From Candidatus Omnitrophota bacterium (lineage in GTDB: Bacteria; Omnitrophota; Gorgyraeia; Aquiviventales; Aquiviventaceae), in NCBI GenBank assembly GCA_016192545.1, contig JACPTX010000041.1:1-32042 (forward strand): a stretch of DNA of 32,042 nt, written 5' to 3'. This document shows, piece after piece, positions 1 through 8,231 of this stretch (positions are counted from its first letter, which is position 1; every line of letters begins with the position of its first letter). The notes beneath the pieces were generated by a model, which did no database searches, was not told where the DNA came from, and saw only the letters and a list, made by a program, of their open reading frames with translations. The translations under genes and the position numbers were made by a program.

Positions 1-132
1 TGCCGGCAGGCTCGCCGCAGGATCCGCGCGGCGTTCCGCGCCCTCCAGGAGAACGACGACCGCCAGGGCTATCGCCTGACGCAGGCCCTCCTCAATGACC
101 GGTACCGCTGGCTTGAGGACGGCATCCTCTAG
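1..132 (+). CDS. C-terminal fragment of an unidentified protein, truncated by the window start
   Basis: Frame 1 is open from base 1 to TAG at 130-132 (…RRIRAAFRALQENDDRQGYRLTQALLNDRYRWLEDGIL*); no family recognised. Confidence 0.5.
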   Translation, partial: CRQARRRIRAAFRALQENDDRQGYRLTQALLNDRYRWLEDGIL

Positions 133-149
133 CTCGCGCACCGCTTCTC

Positions 150-1976
150 ATGCCTGACACCATCCCGGCGCTCTTCTTTGAACAAGCCGCCCGGTACGGC
201 CGGCGGACGCTTGCCTGGGCCAAGCGCGACGGCCGCTACCAGCCGATCACCTGGGAACAGACGCGTGAGGCGGTCCGTGCGCTCAGCATGTTCCTGTTGC
301 ATGTCCCGGTCAATCGCGGCGACCGGGTCGTGATCCTGTCCGAAAACCTCCCGGAGTGGGGCGTGGCGGATCTCGCCATCCAATCGATCGGGGCCTGGAC
401 GGTCCCGATCTATCCCAGCTTGACCGAAGGGGACCTCCTCACCATCCTCAGGGATTGCGAGTCGGTGGCCTGCATCGCCTCCACCCACGAGCAGGCGCAG
501 AAGCTCCGCGCGATTCGCTCACAGATCCCGTCCATTCGCCGGCTGATCCTGCTGGAGGGGCCGGCCTCCGGATCGCCCGAGGAGCTCTCCTGGGGGGACG
601 CCCTCCGGCAGGGCGGGGAACTGACCCCGCGGCTCCAGGAGCTCTTCGAACACCGGCTGGCGCAGCTCAGGCCGGACGACACCATGACGCTCATCTACAC
701 GTCCGGCACGACCGGCGAGCCCAAAGGCGTCATGCTGTCGCACCGGAATTTTCTCTCCAATGCCGCCTCCTGTCTGAAGGTGATCCCGATTCACGCTGAC
801 GATCTGCATCTCTCGTTCCTGCCGCTGAGCCACGTGTTTGAGCGGATGGCCGGCTGGTACCTCATGCTGCAAGCCGGCGCCTCGGTCGCCTACGCCGAGA
901 GCATGGACACGATCCCGCACAACATGCTGGAGGTCCATCCGACGATCATGCTCGGCGTGCCGAGGTTTTTCGAGAAGCTCTACGGCCGCATCCAGGAAGG
1001 CCTGGCCGCGGCGCCCCCGCACAAACAGCGCCTGGCCCGCTGGGCGATGGCCGTGGGGCAGCGCGCCGGCCGCGCCCGCCTGGCGCATCAGCCAATGCCG
1101 CCGGGCCTGCGGCTGTCCTACGCCGTGGCGAACCGGCTGGCCTTCAAGAAACTCCAGCAGCGCCTGGGCGGCCGCCTGCGGTTTTTCGTGTCCGGCAGCG
1201 CCCCGCTCTCGAAAACCATCGGCGAGTTCTTCTACAGCATCGGCGTGACGATCCTCGAGGGCTACGGGCTGACCGAAACCTCGCCGGTGATTGCGGTCAA
1301 CCGCCCGGAGGCGCTGAAGTTCGGCAGCGTCGGGCAGCCGATCGAGGGCGTGGACGTCCGCATCGCCGAGGACGGCGAGATCCTGACGCGCGGCCCCCAC
1401 GTCATGCAGGGGTACTACCGCAAGCCGGAGGCCACTCGGGCGGCGATCACCGATGACTGGTTCCAGACCGGCGACATCGGGCATGTGGACGAGGCCGGAT
1501 TCCTGTTCATCACGGACCGCAAGAAGGACCTCATCAAGACCGCAGGCGGCAAATTCGTCGCTCCGCAAAAACTCGAGAACCTCTTCGTCACGGACCCGTA
1601 TGTCGCGCAGGCGTTCGTCTGCGGGGATCGCCGGCCCTATTGCGTGGCGCTCATCGTGCCGCAGTTGGCGCGCCTGCGCGACTACGCCGCCTCCCAGGGC
1701 ATCGCCGCCGCCTCGCCGCAGGAGCTGACGCAGCATCCCGCCGTCCAGGCCTTCATGTGGAGCCGAATCGAGGCGCTTCAGCAGGGGCTGCCCAATTTCG
1801 AACGGGTCAAACGGATCGCCCTCCTGGACCAGGAGTTCACCCAAGCCGCCGGCGAGCTCACGCCGACCATGAAAGCCAAGCGGGCGGCCATCATCTCCCG
1901 GTATGAGGAGGTGCTGGCCCATCTGTACCAGGGGTCAGACCCGACTGGCGGTGTCGACAAGTCTGGGCGGGTCTGA
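150..1976 (+). CDS. AMP-dependent synthetase / long-chain acyl-CoA ligase
   Basis: AMP-binding motif LIYTSGTTGEPKGVMLSHRN, GYGLTETSP, and TGDIGHVDEAGFLFITDRKKDLIKTAGGK; full-length ORF. The last residues lie in a palindromic repeat. Confidence 0.95.
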   Translation: MPDTIPALFFEQAARYGRRTLAWAKRDGRYQPITWEQTREAVRALSMFLLHVPVNRGDRVVILSENLPEWGVADLAIQSIGAWTVPIYPSLTEGDLLTILRDCESVACIASTHEQAQKLRAIRSQIPSIRRLILLEGPASGSPEELSWGDALRQGGELTPRLQELFEHRLAQLRPDDTMTLIYTSGTTGEPKGVMLSHRNFLSNAASCLKVIPIHADDLHLSFLPLSHVFERMAGWYLMLQAGASVAYAESMDTIPHNMLEVHPTIMLGVPRFFEKLYGRIQEGLAAAPPHKQRLARWAMAVGQRAGRARLAHQPMPPGLRLSYAVANRLAFKKLQQRLGGRLRFFVSGSAPLSKTIGEFFYSIGVTILEGYGLTETSPVIAVNRPEALKFGSVGQPIEGVDVRIAEDGEILTRGPHVMQGYYRKPEATRAAITDDWFQTGDIGHVDEAGFLFITDRKKDLIKTAGGKFVAPQKLENLFVTDPYVAQAFVCGDRRPYCVALIVPQLARLRDYAASQGIAAASPQELTQHPAVQAFMWSRIEALQQGLPNFERVKRIALLDQEFTQAAGELTPTMKAKRAAIISRYEEVLAHLYQGSDPTGGVDKSGRV

Positions 1977-1982
1977 CCCCTG
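1929..1982. repeat. Palindromic element A (15-bp perfect arms)
   Basis: CAGGGGTCAGACCCG (1929-1943) … CGGGTCTGACCCCTG (1968-1982). Confidence 0.93.
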
Positions 1983-2816
1983 ATGGTCCGGCGTCATGAG
2001 GATCTCCTTCGCCTTCCTGCAGACGGCCGCGGGCTCTTCTACCGGCTGTGGGAGCCGGCGGCGTGCCAGGCGCTGCTCGTGGTCGTGCACGGGTTCGGCG
2101 AGCACAGCGGGCGGTATGATTCGCTGGGCTGCCTCCTGGCCGAGCAGGGGATGGCGGTGGCGTGCCCGGACCTGTTCGGACACGGACGGTCCGAGGGCCG
2201 GCGAGGCGACGTGGCTGCGGTCAGCCGCTATCTGGACGACCTGAACGCCCTCGCCACGCACCTCGCCGCCCGTCTCCGCCAGGAACGGCTCGCGGTCTTC
2301 GGCCACAGCTTCGGCGGGCTGGCCGCCCTGCACTGGGCGCTCCAGGCTTCTCCGACGCTCGGATGCGTGGTCCTGCAATCGCCGTTGTTGCAGGTGGGGT
2401 TTCCTGTGGCGCGGTGGAAAACCGGGCTGGCCGGACTGCTGGAGCGCGTGGCCCCGATGTTGGCGGTGCCGACCGGCCTGGACCCGCAGCGTCTCAGCCA
2501 TAATCCCCAGATTGTGCAACGCTATCAAGCCGATCCCCTCGTCCAGCATCGCATCACGCTTCGCGGCTATCGGCGACTCCAGGCCGCCATGGCGCAGGGC
2601 AGGGAGCAGGCCGCGCGTCTGGCCCATCCCACCTTGATGCTGTTGGGAGGCGACGACCGGATCGTCTCCACAGCCGCGTGCCGGACGGTGTTTGCGCAGC
2701 TGACGTGCGAGAAGCGCCTCGTCGAATTCCCCGGCTGCTATCACGAGCTGCATCACGAGGCGGTCGGCCCGCAGGTCGTGGAGCTGATCACGCAGTGGGT
2801 CCGCCAGCATGCGTAG
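1983..2816 (+). CDS. alpha/beta hydrolase, monoacylglycerol lipase / serine aminopeptidase S33-like
   Basis: VVVHGFGEHSGRYD, nucleophile elbow GHSFGG, C-terminal CYHELHHE. Confidence 0.9.
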   Translation: MVRRHEDLLRLPADGRGLFYRLWEPAACQALLVVVHGFGEHSGRYDSLGCLLAEQGMAVACPDLFGHGRSEGRRGDVAAVSRYLDDLNALATHLAARLRQERLAVFGHSFGGLAALHWALQASPTLGCVVLQSPLLQVGFPVARWKTGLAGLLERVAPMLAVPTGLDPQRLSHNPQIVQRYQADPLVQHRITLRGYRRLQAAMAQGREQAARLAHPTLMLLGGDDRIVSTAACRTVFAQLTCEKRLVEFPGCYHELHHEAVGPQVVELITQWVRQHA

Positions 2817-4074
2817 CCTGCTCGCATCGCTTGTCATCTGGGGGCTGGGGTGGGCATCGCTGACCTGGGCGGCGGACACCTCGGTCACTTCAGGCGAGGC
2901 GCAGCCGGATTGGCCCGCTGAGATCGCCCGGCTCCAGGGCCAATTGAACCGAACCCCTCACCAGCCGGTGCTCCGCCAACAGCTGGCGATCGCCTACAAC
3001 AACTATGCCGTCGCCTTGGCTGACGCCGGACGGTTCGATGACGCGATCATCCAGATGGGGGAAGCGGTCCACCTGGATTCAGCCAGCACCCAGCTCCAGC
3101 ATAATCTCGCGCTGATCCATCTCAAGGCCGCACAGGAAGCGTATCAGGCGCGCCGGTTGGACAAAGCGCATCAGTTGATCACCCAGGCGTTGGCCTCCAA
3201 TCCGAACTCGGCCGACGCCTACGCGTTCCTCGGTGAAGTGGAATACAACCGCCAGCGCCTTAAGGAAGCCAAGGCGGCGTGGGAAAAAGCGCTGGCGCTG
3301 GATCCGGCCATGAAAGGCGTGAGGGAACGCCTGGCGCAGGTCCAGCAGGAATTGCCGGTGGAGTCCAAGTTCGAGAAGCTCTCCCAACTCCATTTCGACA
3401 TCCGCTACCACGAGGGCCTGGAACGCTCGACGGGGTTCGACATCCAGGACGCCCTGTCGCAGGCCCGCCGGGAGGTCGGCTCGGATTTCGCCTTCTGGCC
3501 GCAGCATAAGACCGTGGTCATCGTCTACAGCGCGGAGCAGTTCCGCCAGCTGCGCCAGAACGCCCCGGAATGGGCCGGCGGGCAATATGACGGCAAGATC
3601 CGCATGCCGCTGCCGGGAACCGGCATGGACCTCAACGAGGTCAAGCGCATTCTTGCTCATGAATACACGCACGCCCTCACCTATGAGCTCACGCAGAACC
3701 GCCTGCCGGCCTGGTTCAATGAGGGGCTGGCGGAATACGAAGGCTGGAAACACGGCCGGCCGCCGTGGCTCCTGCTGCGGCAAGCCATGAAGACCACCCA
3801 ACTGATTCCGTGGGCAGCTCTCTCAAGCTACTTCACCGCCGCGTCCTCGACGCAACAGGCCGCGCTGGCCTACGAGCAAGCGCATAGCATTGTGGCCTAC
3901 CTGGTAGCACGCTACAGCTTCTGGAAAATCAAACGGCTCCTGCAGGAAGTCGCCAACGGCCAGCCGCTGGAGCACGCGCTCACCGCGGTCTACCGGCTCA
4001 AGCCCGCGCGGCTGGAAGAGAACTGGCGGGCGTGGCTGGAAGAACAGCTGGCTGCCTCGCCGGCGGAACCGTAG
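2809..4074 (+). CDS. TPR-containing peptidase MA-like (gluzincin) protein with signal peptide
   Basis: N-terminal signal-like segment, TPR-like repeats (DAYAFLGEVEYNRQRLKEAKAAWEKALALDP), HEYTHAL zinc site followed by WFNEGLAEY. Confidence 0.85.
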   Translation: MRSLLASLVIWGLGWASLTWAADTSVTSGEAQPDWPAEIARLQGQLNRTPHQPVLRQQLAIAYNNYAVALADAGRFDDAIIQMGEAVHLDSASTQLQHNLALIHLKAAQEAYQARRLDKAHQLITQALASNPNSADAYAFLGEVEYNRQRLKEAKAAWEKALALDPAMKGVRERLAQVQQELPVESKFEKLSQLHFDIRYHEGLERSTGFDIQDALSQARREVGSDFAFWPQHKTVVIVYSAEQFRQLRQNAPEWAGGQYDGKIRMPLPGTGMDLNEVKRILAHEYTHALTYELTQNRLPAWFNEGLAEYEGWKHGRPPWLLLRQAMKTTQLIPWAALSSYFTAASSTQQAALAYEQAHSIVAYLVARYSFWKIKRLLQEVANGQPLEHALTAVYRLKPARLEENWRAWLEEQLAASPAEP

Positions 4075-4085
4075 CGAGTCTCTCC

Positions 4086-5276
4086 GTGACCTTCCTCGCC
4101 TGGGCGCTCTACGACCTCGCCAACACGTTTTTTGCGGTGGCGATGCTGTCGTTCTATTTCCCGCTGTGGGTCGTCGAGGACCACGGCGCCAAGGAGCTCG
4201 TCTACAGCATCGCCCTGGCCGCCTCGATGATCTGCGTCGCGCTCCTGATGCCCATCTGCGGGGCGATCTCCGACGCCACGCACCAGCGGGTGCGCTACCT
4301 ATGGTGGACGACGCTGGGATGCGTGGGCGCCACCTTTCTCACCGGCCTGCTGGATGACTTGTGGGCGGCGCTGGCGCTGTTCGCCATCGGCAACGTCTGC
4401 TATCAGCTCGGCACCGTGTTTTATGACGCGCTCCTCTGGCAGGTGGCCCGTCCCCAGCGGCTTGGAGCCGCGTCCAGCATCGGCGCGGCGTTCGGATACC
4501 TCGGCAGCATGACCGGTCTGGCGTTCCTCTGGCCGTTCGTGCGCCACGGGGGCCATCAGGCCGCGTTCATCCCCTCGGCCGTCTTCTTCCTGCTGTTCGC
4601 CGTGCCCTGTTTTGTGGTCCTGCGAGACCCGGCCTCGCTGGGGCGCATCGCCTGGGGCGCGACCATCCGCCAGGCGTTCGCGAGGCTCCGGCTGACGCTG
4701 CGCTCGGTCAGGGCCCACGCCGGGCTGTGGCGGTTCTTCCTGGCCTCCTTCTTCAGCCTGAACGCGATCAACACGGTGCTCGTGTTCATGGCCGTCTATA
4801 CCAAGCGGGCCATGGGGTTCGGGGAAGCGGACGTCGTGCGATTTTTCCTGGTCGGGCAGGCCTTCGCCGTGGCCGGGTCGCTGGCGTTCAGCCGCGTGAT
4901 CGACCGCGTGGGTCCCAAGCGCACCCTGGCGTTCATCTGGACCGGATGGATCGGCGCGCTGGGGCTCGCCAGCCTCAGCCAGGAACCCCGGTGGCTGTGG
5001 GTCGTCGGACCGCTCATCGGGTTTTGCCTGGGCTCCACCTGGGCCACCTCGCGCGTCCTCATCATCGAGCTCAGCCCGAAGGACCAGTTGGCGGAAATCC
5101 TGGGGCTCGCCGGCCTGTTGGGACGCGCCTCGTCCATCCTGGGTCCGCTCTTGTGGGGCTTGATCGTCTGGGACCCGGCCCGCTATCGACAGGCGGTGCT
5201 GGCATTGATAGGATTGTTGGGAATCGGCCTCTGGCTCTTCCGGCGAGTCCCTGATCCTCGAGCAGCCGTCTCATGA
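4086..5276 (+). CDS. MFS transporter, UMF1 / Atg22-like
   Basis: FLAWALYDLANTFFAVAMLSFYFPLWV typical of UMF1/Atg22; multiple TM segments. GTG at 4086 chosen as likely start (track ORF opens at 4032 inside the previous gene). Confidence 0.85.
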   Translation: MTFLAWALYDLANTFFAVAMLSFYFPLWVVEDHGAKELVYSIALAASMICVALLMPICGAISDATHQRVRYLWWTTLGCVGATFLTGLLDDLWAALALFAIGNVCYQLGTVFYDALLWQVARPQRLGAASSIGAAFGYLGSMTGLAFLWPFVRHGGHQAAFIPSAVFFLLFAVPCFVVLRDPASLGRIAWGATIRQAFARLRLTLRSVRAHAGLWRFFLASFFSLNAINTVLVFMAVYTKRAMGFGEADVVRFFLVGQAFAVAGSLAFSRVIDRVGPKRTLAFIWTGWIGALGLASLSQEPRWLWVVGPLIGFCLGSTWATSRVLIIELSPKDQLAEILGLAGLLGRASSILGPLLWGLIVWDPARYRQAVLALIGLLGIGLWLFRRVPDPRAAVS

Positions 5277-7009
5277 AACAACACGAGATCGCGACGCTCT
5301 TTACCCAGATGGCGGATCTCCTGGAGTTCCGCGGCGACAACCCGTTCCGGATCCGCGCCTACCGAAGGGCCGCGCAGAATCTCGAGGGCGTCACCGAGGA
5401 CCTGGAACGCCTCAATCAGGAGGACCGCCTCACCGAGATCCCCGGCATCGGCCGGGACCTGGCGAACAAAATCCGCGAGTACCTGCAGCGCGGCGCCATC
5501 AAGGCAATCGAGCAGGTCAAGCGCACGGTCCCGTCCGGCATCTTCGAGCTGCTGGAAATCCCCGGCGTCGGGCCGAAAACCACGAAGCTGCTCTCCGAGC
5601 GCCTCCGCATCGCGTCCGTCAACCAGCTGGAGGCCGCCGCCAAAGCCCACAAGCTCTGCGCGCTGCCGGGCTTCCAGGAGAAAAAAGAGCAGAACATCCT
5701 TAAAGGCATCGCCATCGTCCGCAAGGGGCAGGCGCGGATGCACCTCGGGATCGCGCTGCCGCTGGCGCGGCAGATCGTCGGCCTGCTGCGCGAGATCCCG
5801 TCCGTGAAGCGCGTGGAGCCGGCCGGCAGCCTCCGGCGCATGCGGGAAACCATCGGCGACCTCGACATCCTCGTCGCCGCGACCACGCCGTCGGCCGTCA
5901 TGAAGGCGTTTACCGCCGGGCCGTTCTGCGCGCGGATTCTGGCGGCGGGCGGGACGAAATCCTCCATCATCACGCCGGAAGGCGTGCAGGTGGATCTCCG
6001 CGTGGTCGCACCGGACTGTTTCGGGTCGGCCCTGCAATACTTCACCGGCTCCAAGGAGCACAACGTCCGCCTGCGCGAGATGGCGATTCGGAGGGGCCTG
6101 AAGATCAACGAGTACGGGGTGTTCCGGACGCGGACCGGCAAGCGGCTGGGAGGCAGGGAAGAAGCGGAGGTGTACGGGGCGCTGGGTCTGCCCTGGATCC
6201 CGCCGGAGATCCGGGAAGACGCCGGGGAGCTGGATGCCGCACGGGCGAAACGCCTTCCGCGGCTGGTGGAGCCGGAGGACATCCGGGGCGATTTCCACAT
6301 CCACACGAACCGCTCGGACGGCAGCAACACGCTGGAGGACGTGGCGGAAGCCGGGCGCCGGCGCGGGTACCAGTACCTCGTGATCTGCGACCATTCCAAA
6401 TCCCTGAAGGTCGCGGGCGGCATGAGCGAGGCGGAATTGGGCCGGCAGATGGCGCAGCTGCGGGACTGGAACGCGCGCCACCCCGGGCGGTTCCAGCTTC
6501 TCATGGGCGCCGAGGTGGACATCCTGGCGCGCGGCCGGATGGATTATGCGGATCGGACGCTCAGCCGGCTGGACTTCGCCATCGGCTCCATCCATTCCGG
6601 CTTCACCCAGGATGAAGGGACCCTCACCGCCCGCCTGGTGGGCGCGATGCGCAATCCGTACGTCGCGCTGATCGCCCATCCGACCGGCCGGCTCATGGGC
6701 CAGCGAGAACCCTACGCGGTCAATCTGGAGCGGGTCTTCCAGGCCGCCAAGGACACGCGCACCGCCCTGGAGATTAACGCGTACCCGAAGCGCCTGGACC
6801 TCAACGACCACGCGGCCCGTCAGGCCAAGGATCATGGCGTGTGGCTGGCGGTCTCAACGGACACCCACAGCCTCGACCAGCTGGACAATATGGCCATCGG
6901 CCTGGGCGTGGCGCGGCGGGCCTGGGTGGAACCGACACAACTCCTCAACTGCCTGACCCGCGAACAGCTCCTCGCGTGGATCCGGCGCAAGCGGGCGCAT
7001 GCCCCGTGA
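5273..7009 (+). CDS. polX: DNA polymerase/3'-5' exonuclease PolX
   Basis: HhH and pol beta-like domain plus PHP domain (GDFHIHTNRSDGSNTLEDVAEAGRRRGYQYLVICDHSKSLKVAGG); ATGA overlap with upstream gene. Confidence 0.95.
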   Translation: MKQHEIATLFTQMADLLEFRGDNPFRIRAYRRAAQNLEGVTEDLERLNQEDRLTEIPGIGRDLANKIREYLQRGAIKAIEQVKRTVPSGIFELLEIPGVGPKTTKLLSERLRIASVNQLEAAAKAHKLCALPGFQEKKEQNILKGIAIVRKGQARMHLGIALPLARQIVGLLREIPSVKRVEPAGSLRRMRETIGDLDILVAATTPSAVMKAFTAGPFCARILAAGGTKSSIITPEGVQVDLRVVAPDCFGSALQYFTGSKEHNVRLREMAIRRGLKINEYGVFRTRTGKRLGGREEAEVYGALGLPWIPPEIREDAGELDAARAKRLPRLVEPEDIRGDFHIHTNRSDGSNTLEDVAEAGRRRGYQYLVICDHSKSLKVAGGMSEAELGRQMAQLRDWNARHPGRFQLLMGAEVDILARGRMDYADRTLSRLDFAIGSIHSGFTQDEGTLTARLVGAMRNPYVALIAHPTGRLMGQREPYAVNLERVFQAAKDTRTALEINAYPKRLDLNDHAARQAKDHGVWLAVSTDTHSLDQLDNMAIGLGVARRAWVEPTQLLNCLTREQLLAWIRRKRAHAP

Positions 7010-7928
7010 GATAGGCGAAGCCGCCATCTCACGGGGCTACCGCTCCGGCTTCGTGGGGCTGATCGGCAAGCCCAACGTGGGCAAGTCCACGCTCCTCAAC
7101 GCGCTCCTCGGGCGCAAGGTGTCCATCACCTCGCCCAGGCCGCAGACGACCCGCACCCGCATCCTCGGCATCCTCACCCGGCCGGACGCCCAGGTGATCT
7201 TCCTCGACAGCCCCGGCTGGCACAAACCCCAGCACCCGCTGGGACGCTCCATGGTCGCCGCCGCCCGGGACGTCATGGAAGAGGCGGACGTCCTGGTGGC
7301 GATCCTCGACGTGACGAGCGGCATCACGCAGGAAGACGAGTGGGTGTTTGACGAGGTGCGAAAGGCCAAGCGGCCCGCGCTGCTCGCCATCAACAAAGTC
7401 GATGCGGTGAACAAGGGGCGGGCCCTGCCGTTGATCGAACAGGCCGCCGCGACGGGATTATTCGCCGAGCACATCCCGGTGTCGGCCGCCCACGGAGACA
7501 ATCTCGACGTGCTCATGGCCCAGCTCCTCGCCAGGCTCCCGGAAGGCCCGCGCTGGTATGAGCCGGAACAGGTGACCGACCAGACGACCGAGCAACTGAT
7601 CCAGGAATTCATCCGCGAGCAGGTCCTCGTGGCGACCCGCCAGGAAGTCCCGCATGCGGTCGGCGTCCTCCTGGAAGGGGTCACGCACAAGGACCGGGCC
7701 GTCGTGATCCAGGCCGTCATCCTGGTGGAACGGGAAGGGCAGAAGGCCATCGTCATCGGCCGGCGGGGGCAGATGCTCAAACACATCGGCACCGAGGCCC
7801 GAAAGGAACTGGAACGCCTGCTGGGCAAGAAGGTGTTTTTGGAGCTGTGGGTCAAGGTCGCCAAGGACTGGCGGAGCGACGCGTCGCTGCTGCGCCAGCT
7901 CGGCTATCACGCGAAGGGCATCCGCTGA
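6999..7928 (+). CDS. era: GTPase Era
   Basis: G1 GKPNVGKST, G3 DSPGWH, G4 NKVD, C-terminal KH domain (AIVIGRRGQMLKHIGTEARKELERLLGKKVFLELWVKV). Confidence 0.97.
   Translation: MPREIGEAAISRGYRSGFVGLIGKPNVGKSTLLNALLGRKVSITSPRPQTTRTRILGILTRPDAQVIFLDSPGWHKPQHPLGRSMVAAARDVMEEADVLVAILDVTSGITQEDEWVFDEVRKAKRPALLAINKVDAVNKGRALPLIEQAAATGLFAEHIPVSAAHGDNLDVLMAQLLARLPEGPRWYEPEQVTDQTTEQLIQEFIREQVLVATRQEVPHAVGVLLEGVTHKDRAVVIQAVILVEREGQKAIVIGRRGQMLKHIGTEARKELERLLGKKVFLELWVKVAKDWRSDASLLRQLGYHAKGIR
7001..7037. repeat. Perfect 12-bp inverted repeat with inner 4-bp stem spanning polX 3' end and era 5' end
   Basis: GCCCCGTGAGAT-A-GGCG-AAGC-CGCC-ATCTCACGGGGC read directly; contains polX TGA (7007-7009) and era codons 2-13. 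Confidence 0.9.
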
Positions 7929-7953
7929 TGGCCCAGGCGCTGGGGCGTCGCGG

Positions 7954-8115
7954 ATGACGCAGCGGCAGATGTCCTGGACGCCACTCATCAAAGAGGCGCC
8001 CTTGAAGGAACCTGGTGTCCTGTGGTGGGCCGATCCAGTCGCCGCCCTGGTGATGCTTCCGCTGATCCTGAAAGAGGGATGGGAAACCCTTGAGGAAGGG
8101 AAACCTACTCAGTGA
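7954..8115 (+). pseudogene. Small ORF (53 aa), probable degraded C-terminal remnant of a cation-transporter-like membrane protein
   Basis: Translation MTQRQMSWTPLIKEAPLKEPGVLWWADPVAALVMLPLILKEGWETLEEGKPTQ*; WWADPVAALVMxPxIxKEGWE resembles the last TM helix of cation efflux-type transporters; upstream part lacks TM character. Confidence 0.45.
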
Positions 8116-8139
8116 GTCGTTGTCCTCCTCGTCAACCGC

Positions 8140-8165
8140 TTGAAGCCCTGACGGAAGTTGTGTAC
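8140..8165. repeat. Left copy of 26-bp imperfect direct repeat flanking fic
   Basis: TTGAAGC-cctga-CGGAAGTTGTGTAC; right copy at 9344-9369 is TTGAAGC-atacg-CGGAAGTTGTGTAC. Confidence 0.85.
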
Positions 8166-8168
8166 CCC

Positions 8169-8197
8169 TTGCGCCTGAAGCGATTCCAGGGTATAAT
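8169..8197 (+). promoter_or_regulatory. Sigma70-type promoter for fic
   Basis: TTGCGC (8169-8174), 17-nt spacer, TATAAT (8192-8197), 35 nt before the fic ATG. Confidence 0.75.
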
Positions 8198-8219
8198 TGC
8201 TTCATAATATGAAGCGATT
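8176..8219 (+). promoter_or_regulatory. Operator-like cluster of three half-sites overlapping the fic promoter
   Basis: TGAAGCGATT (8176-8185), inverted AATTGCTTCA (8195-8204), TGAAGCGATT (8210-8219); AATTGCTTCAT-AAT-ATGAAGCGATT is a dyad with one mismatch. Confidence 0.6.
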
Positions 8220-8231
8220 AATGAGGCGCTG

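Noticed and set aside
129-1922. Overlapping ORFs 129-488 (-), 519-1922 (-) and 356-799 (+) within the acyl-CoA synthetase
   Set aside because: Out-of-frame or antisense to a clear AMP-binding enzyme; no motif support
5183-6835. 550-aa - strand ORF opposite polX
   Set aside because: Antisense shadow of polX, low-complexity R/H/A/D-rich translation, no recognisable domain
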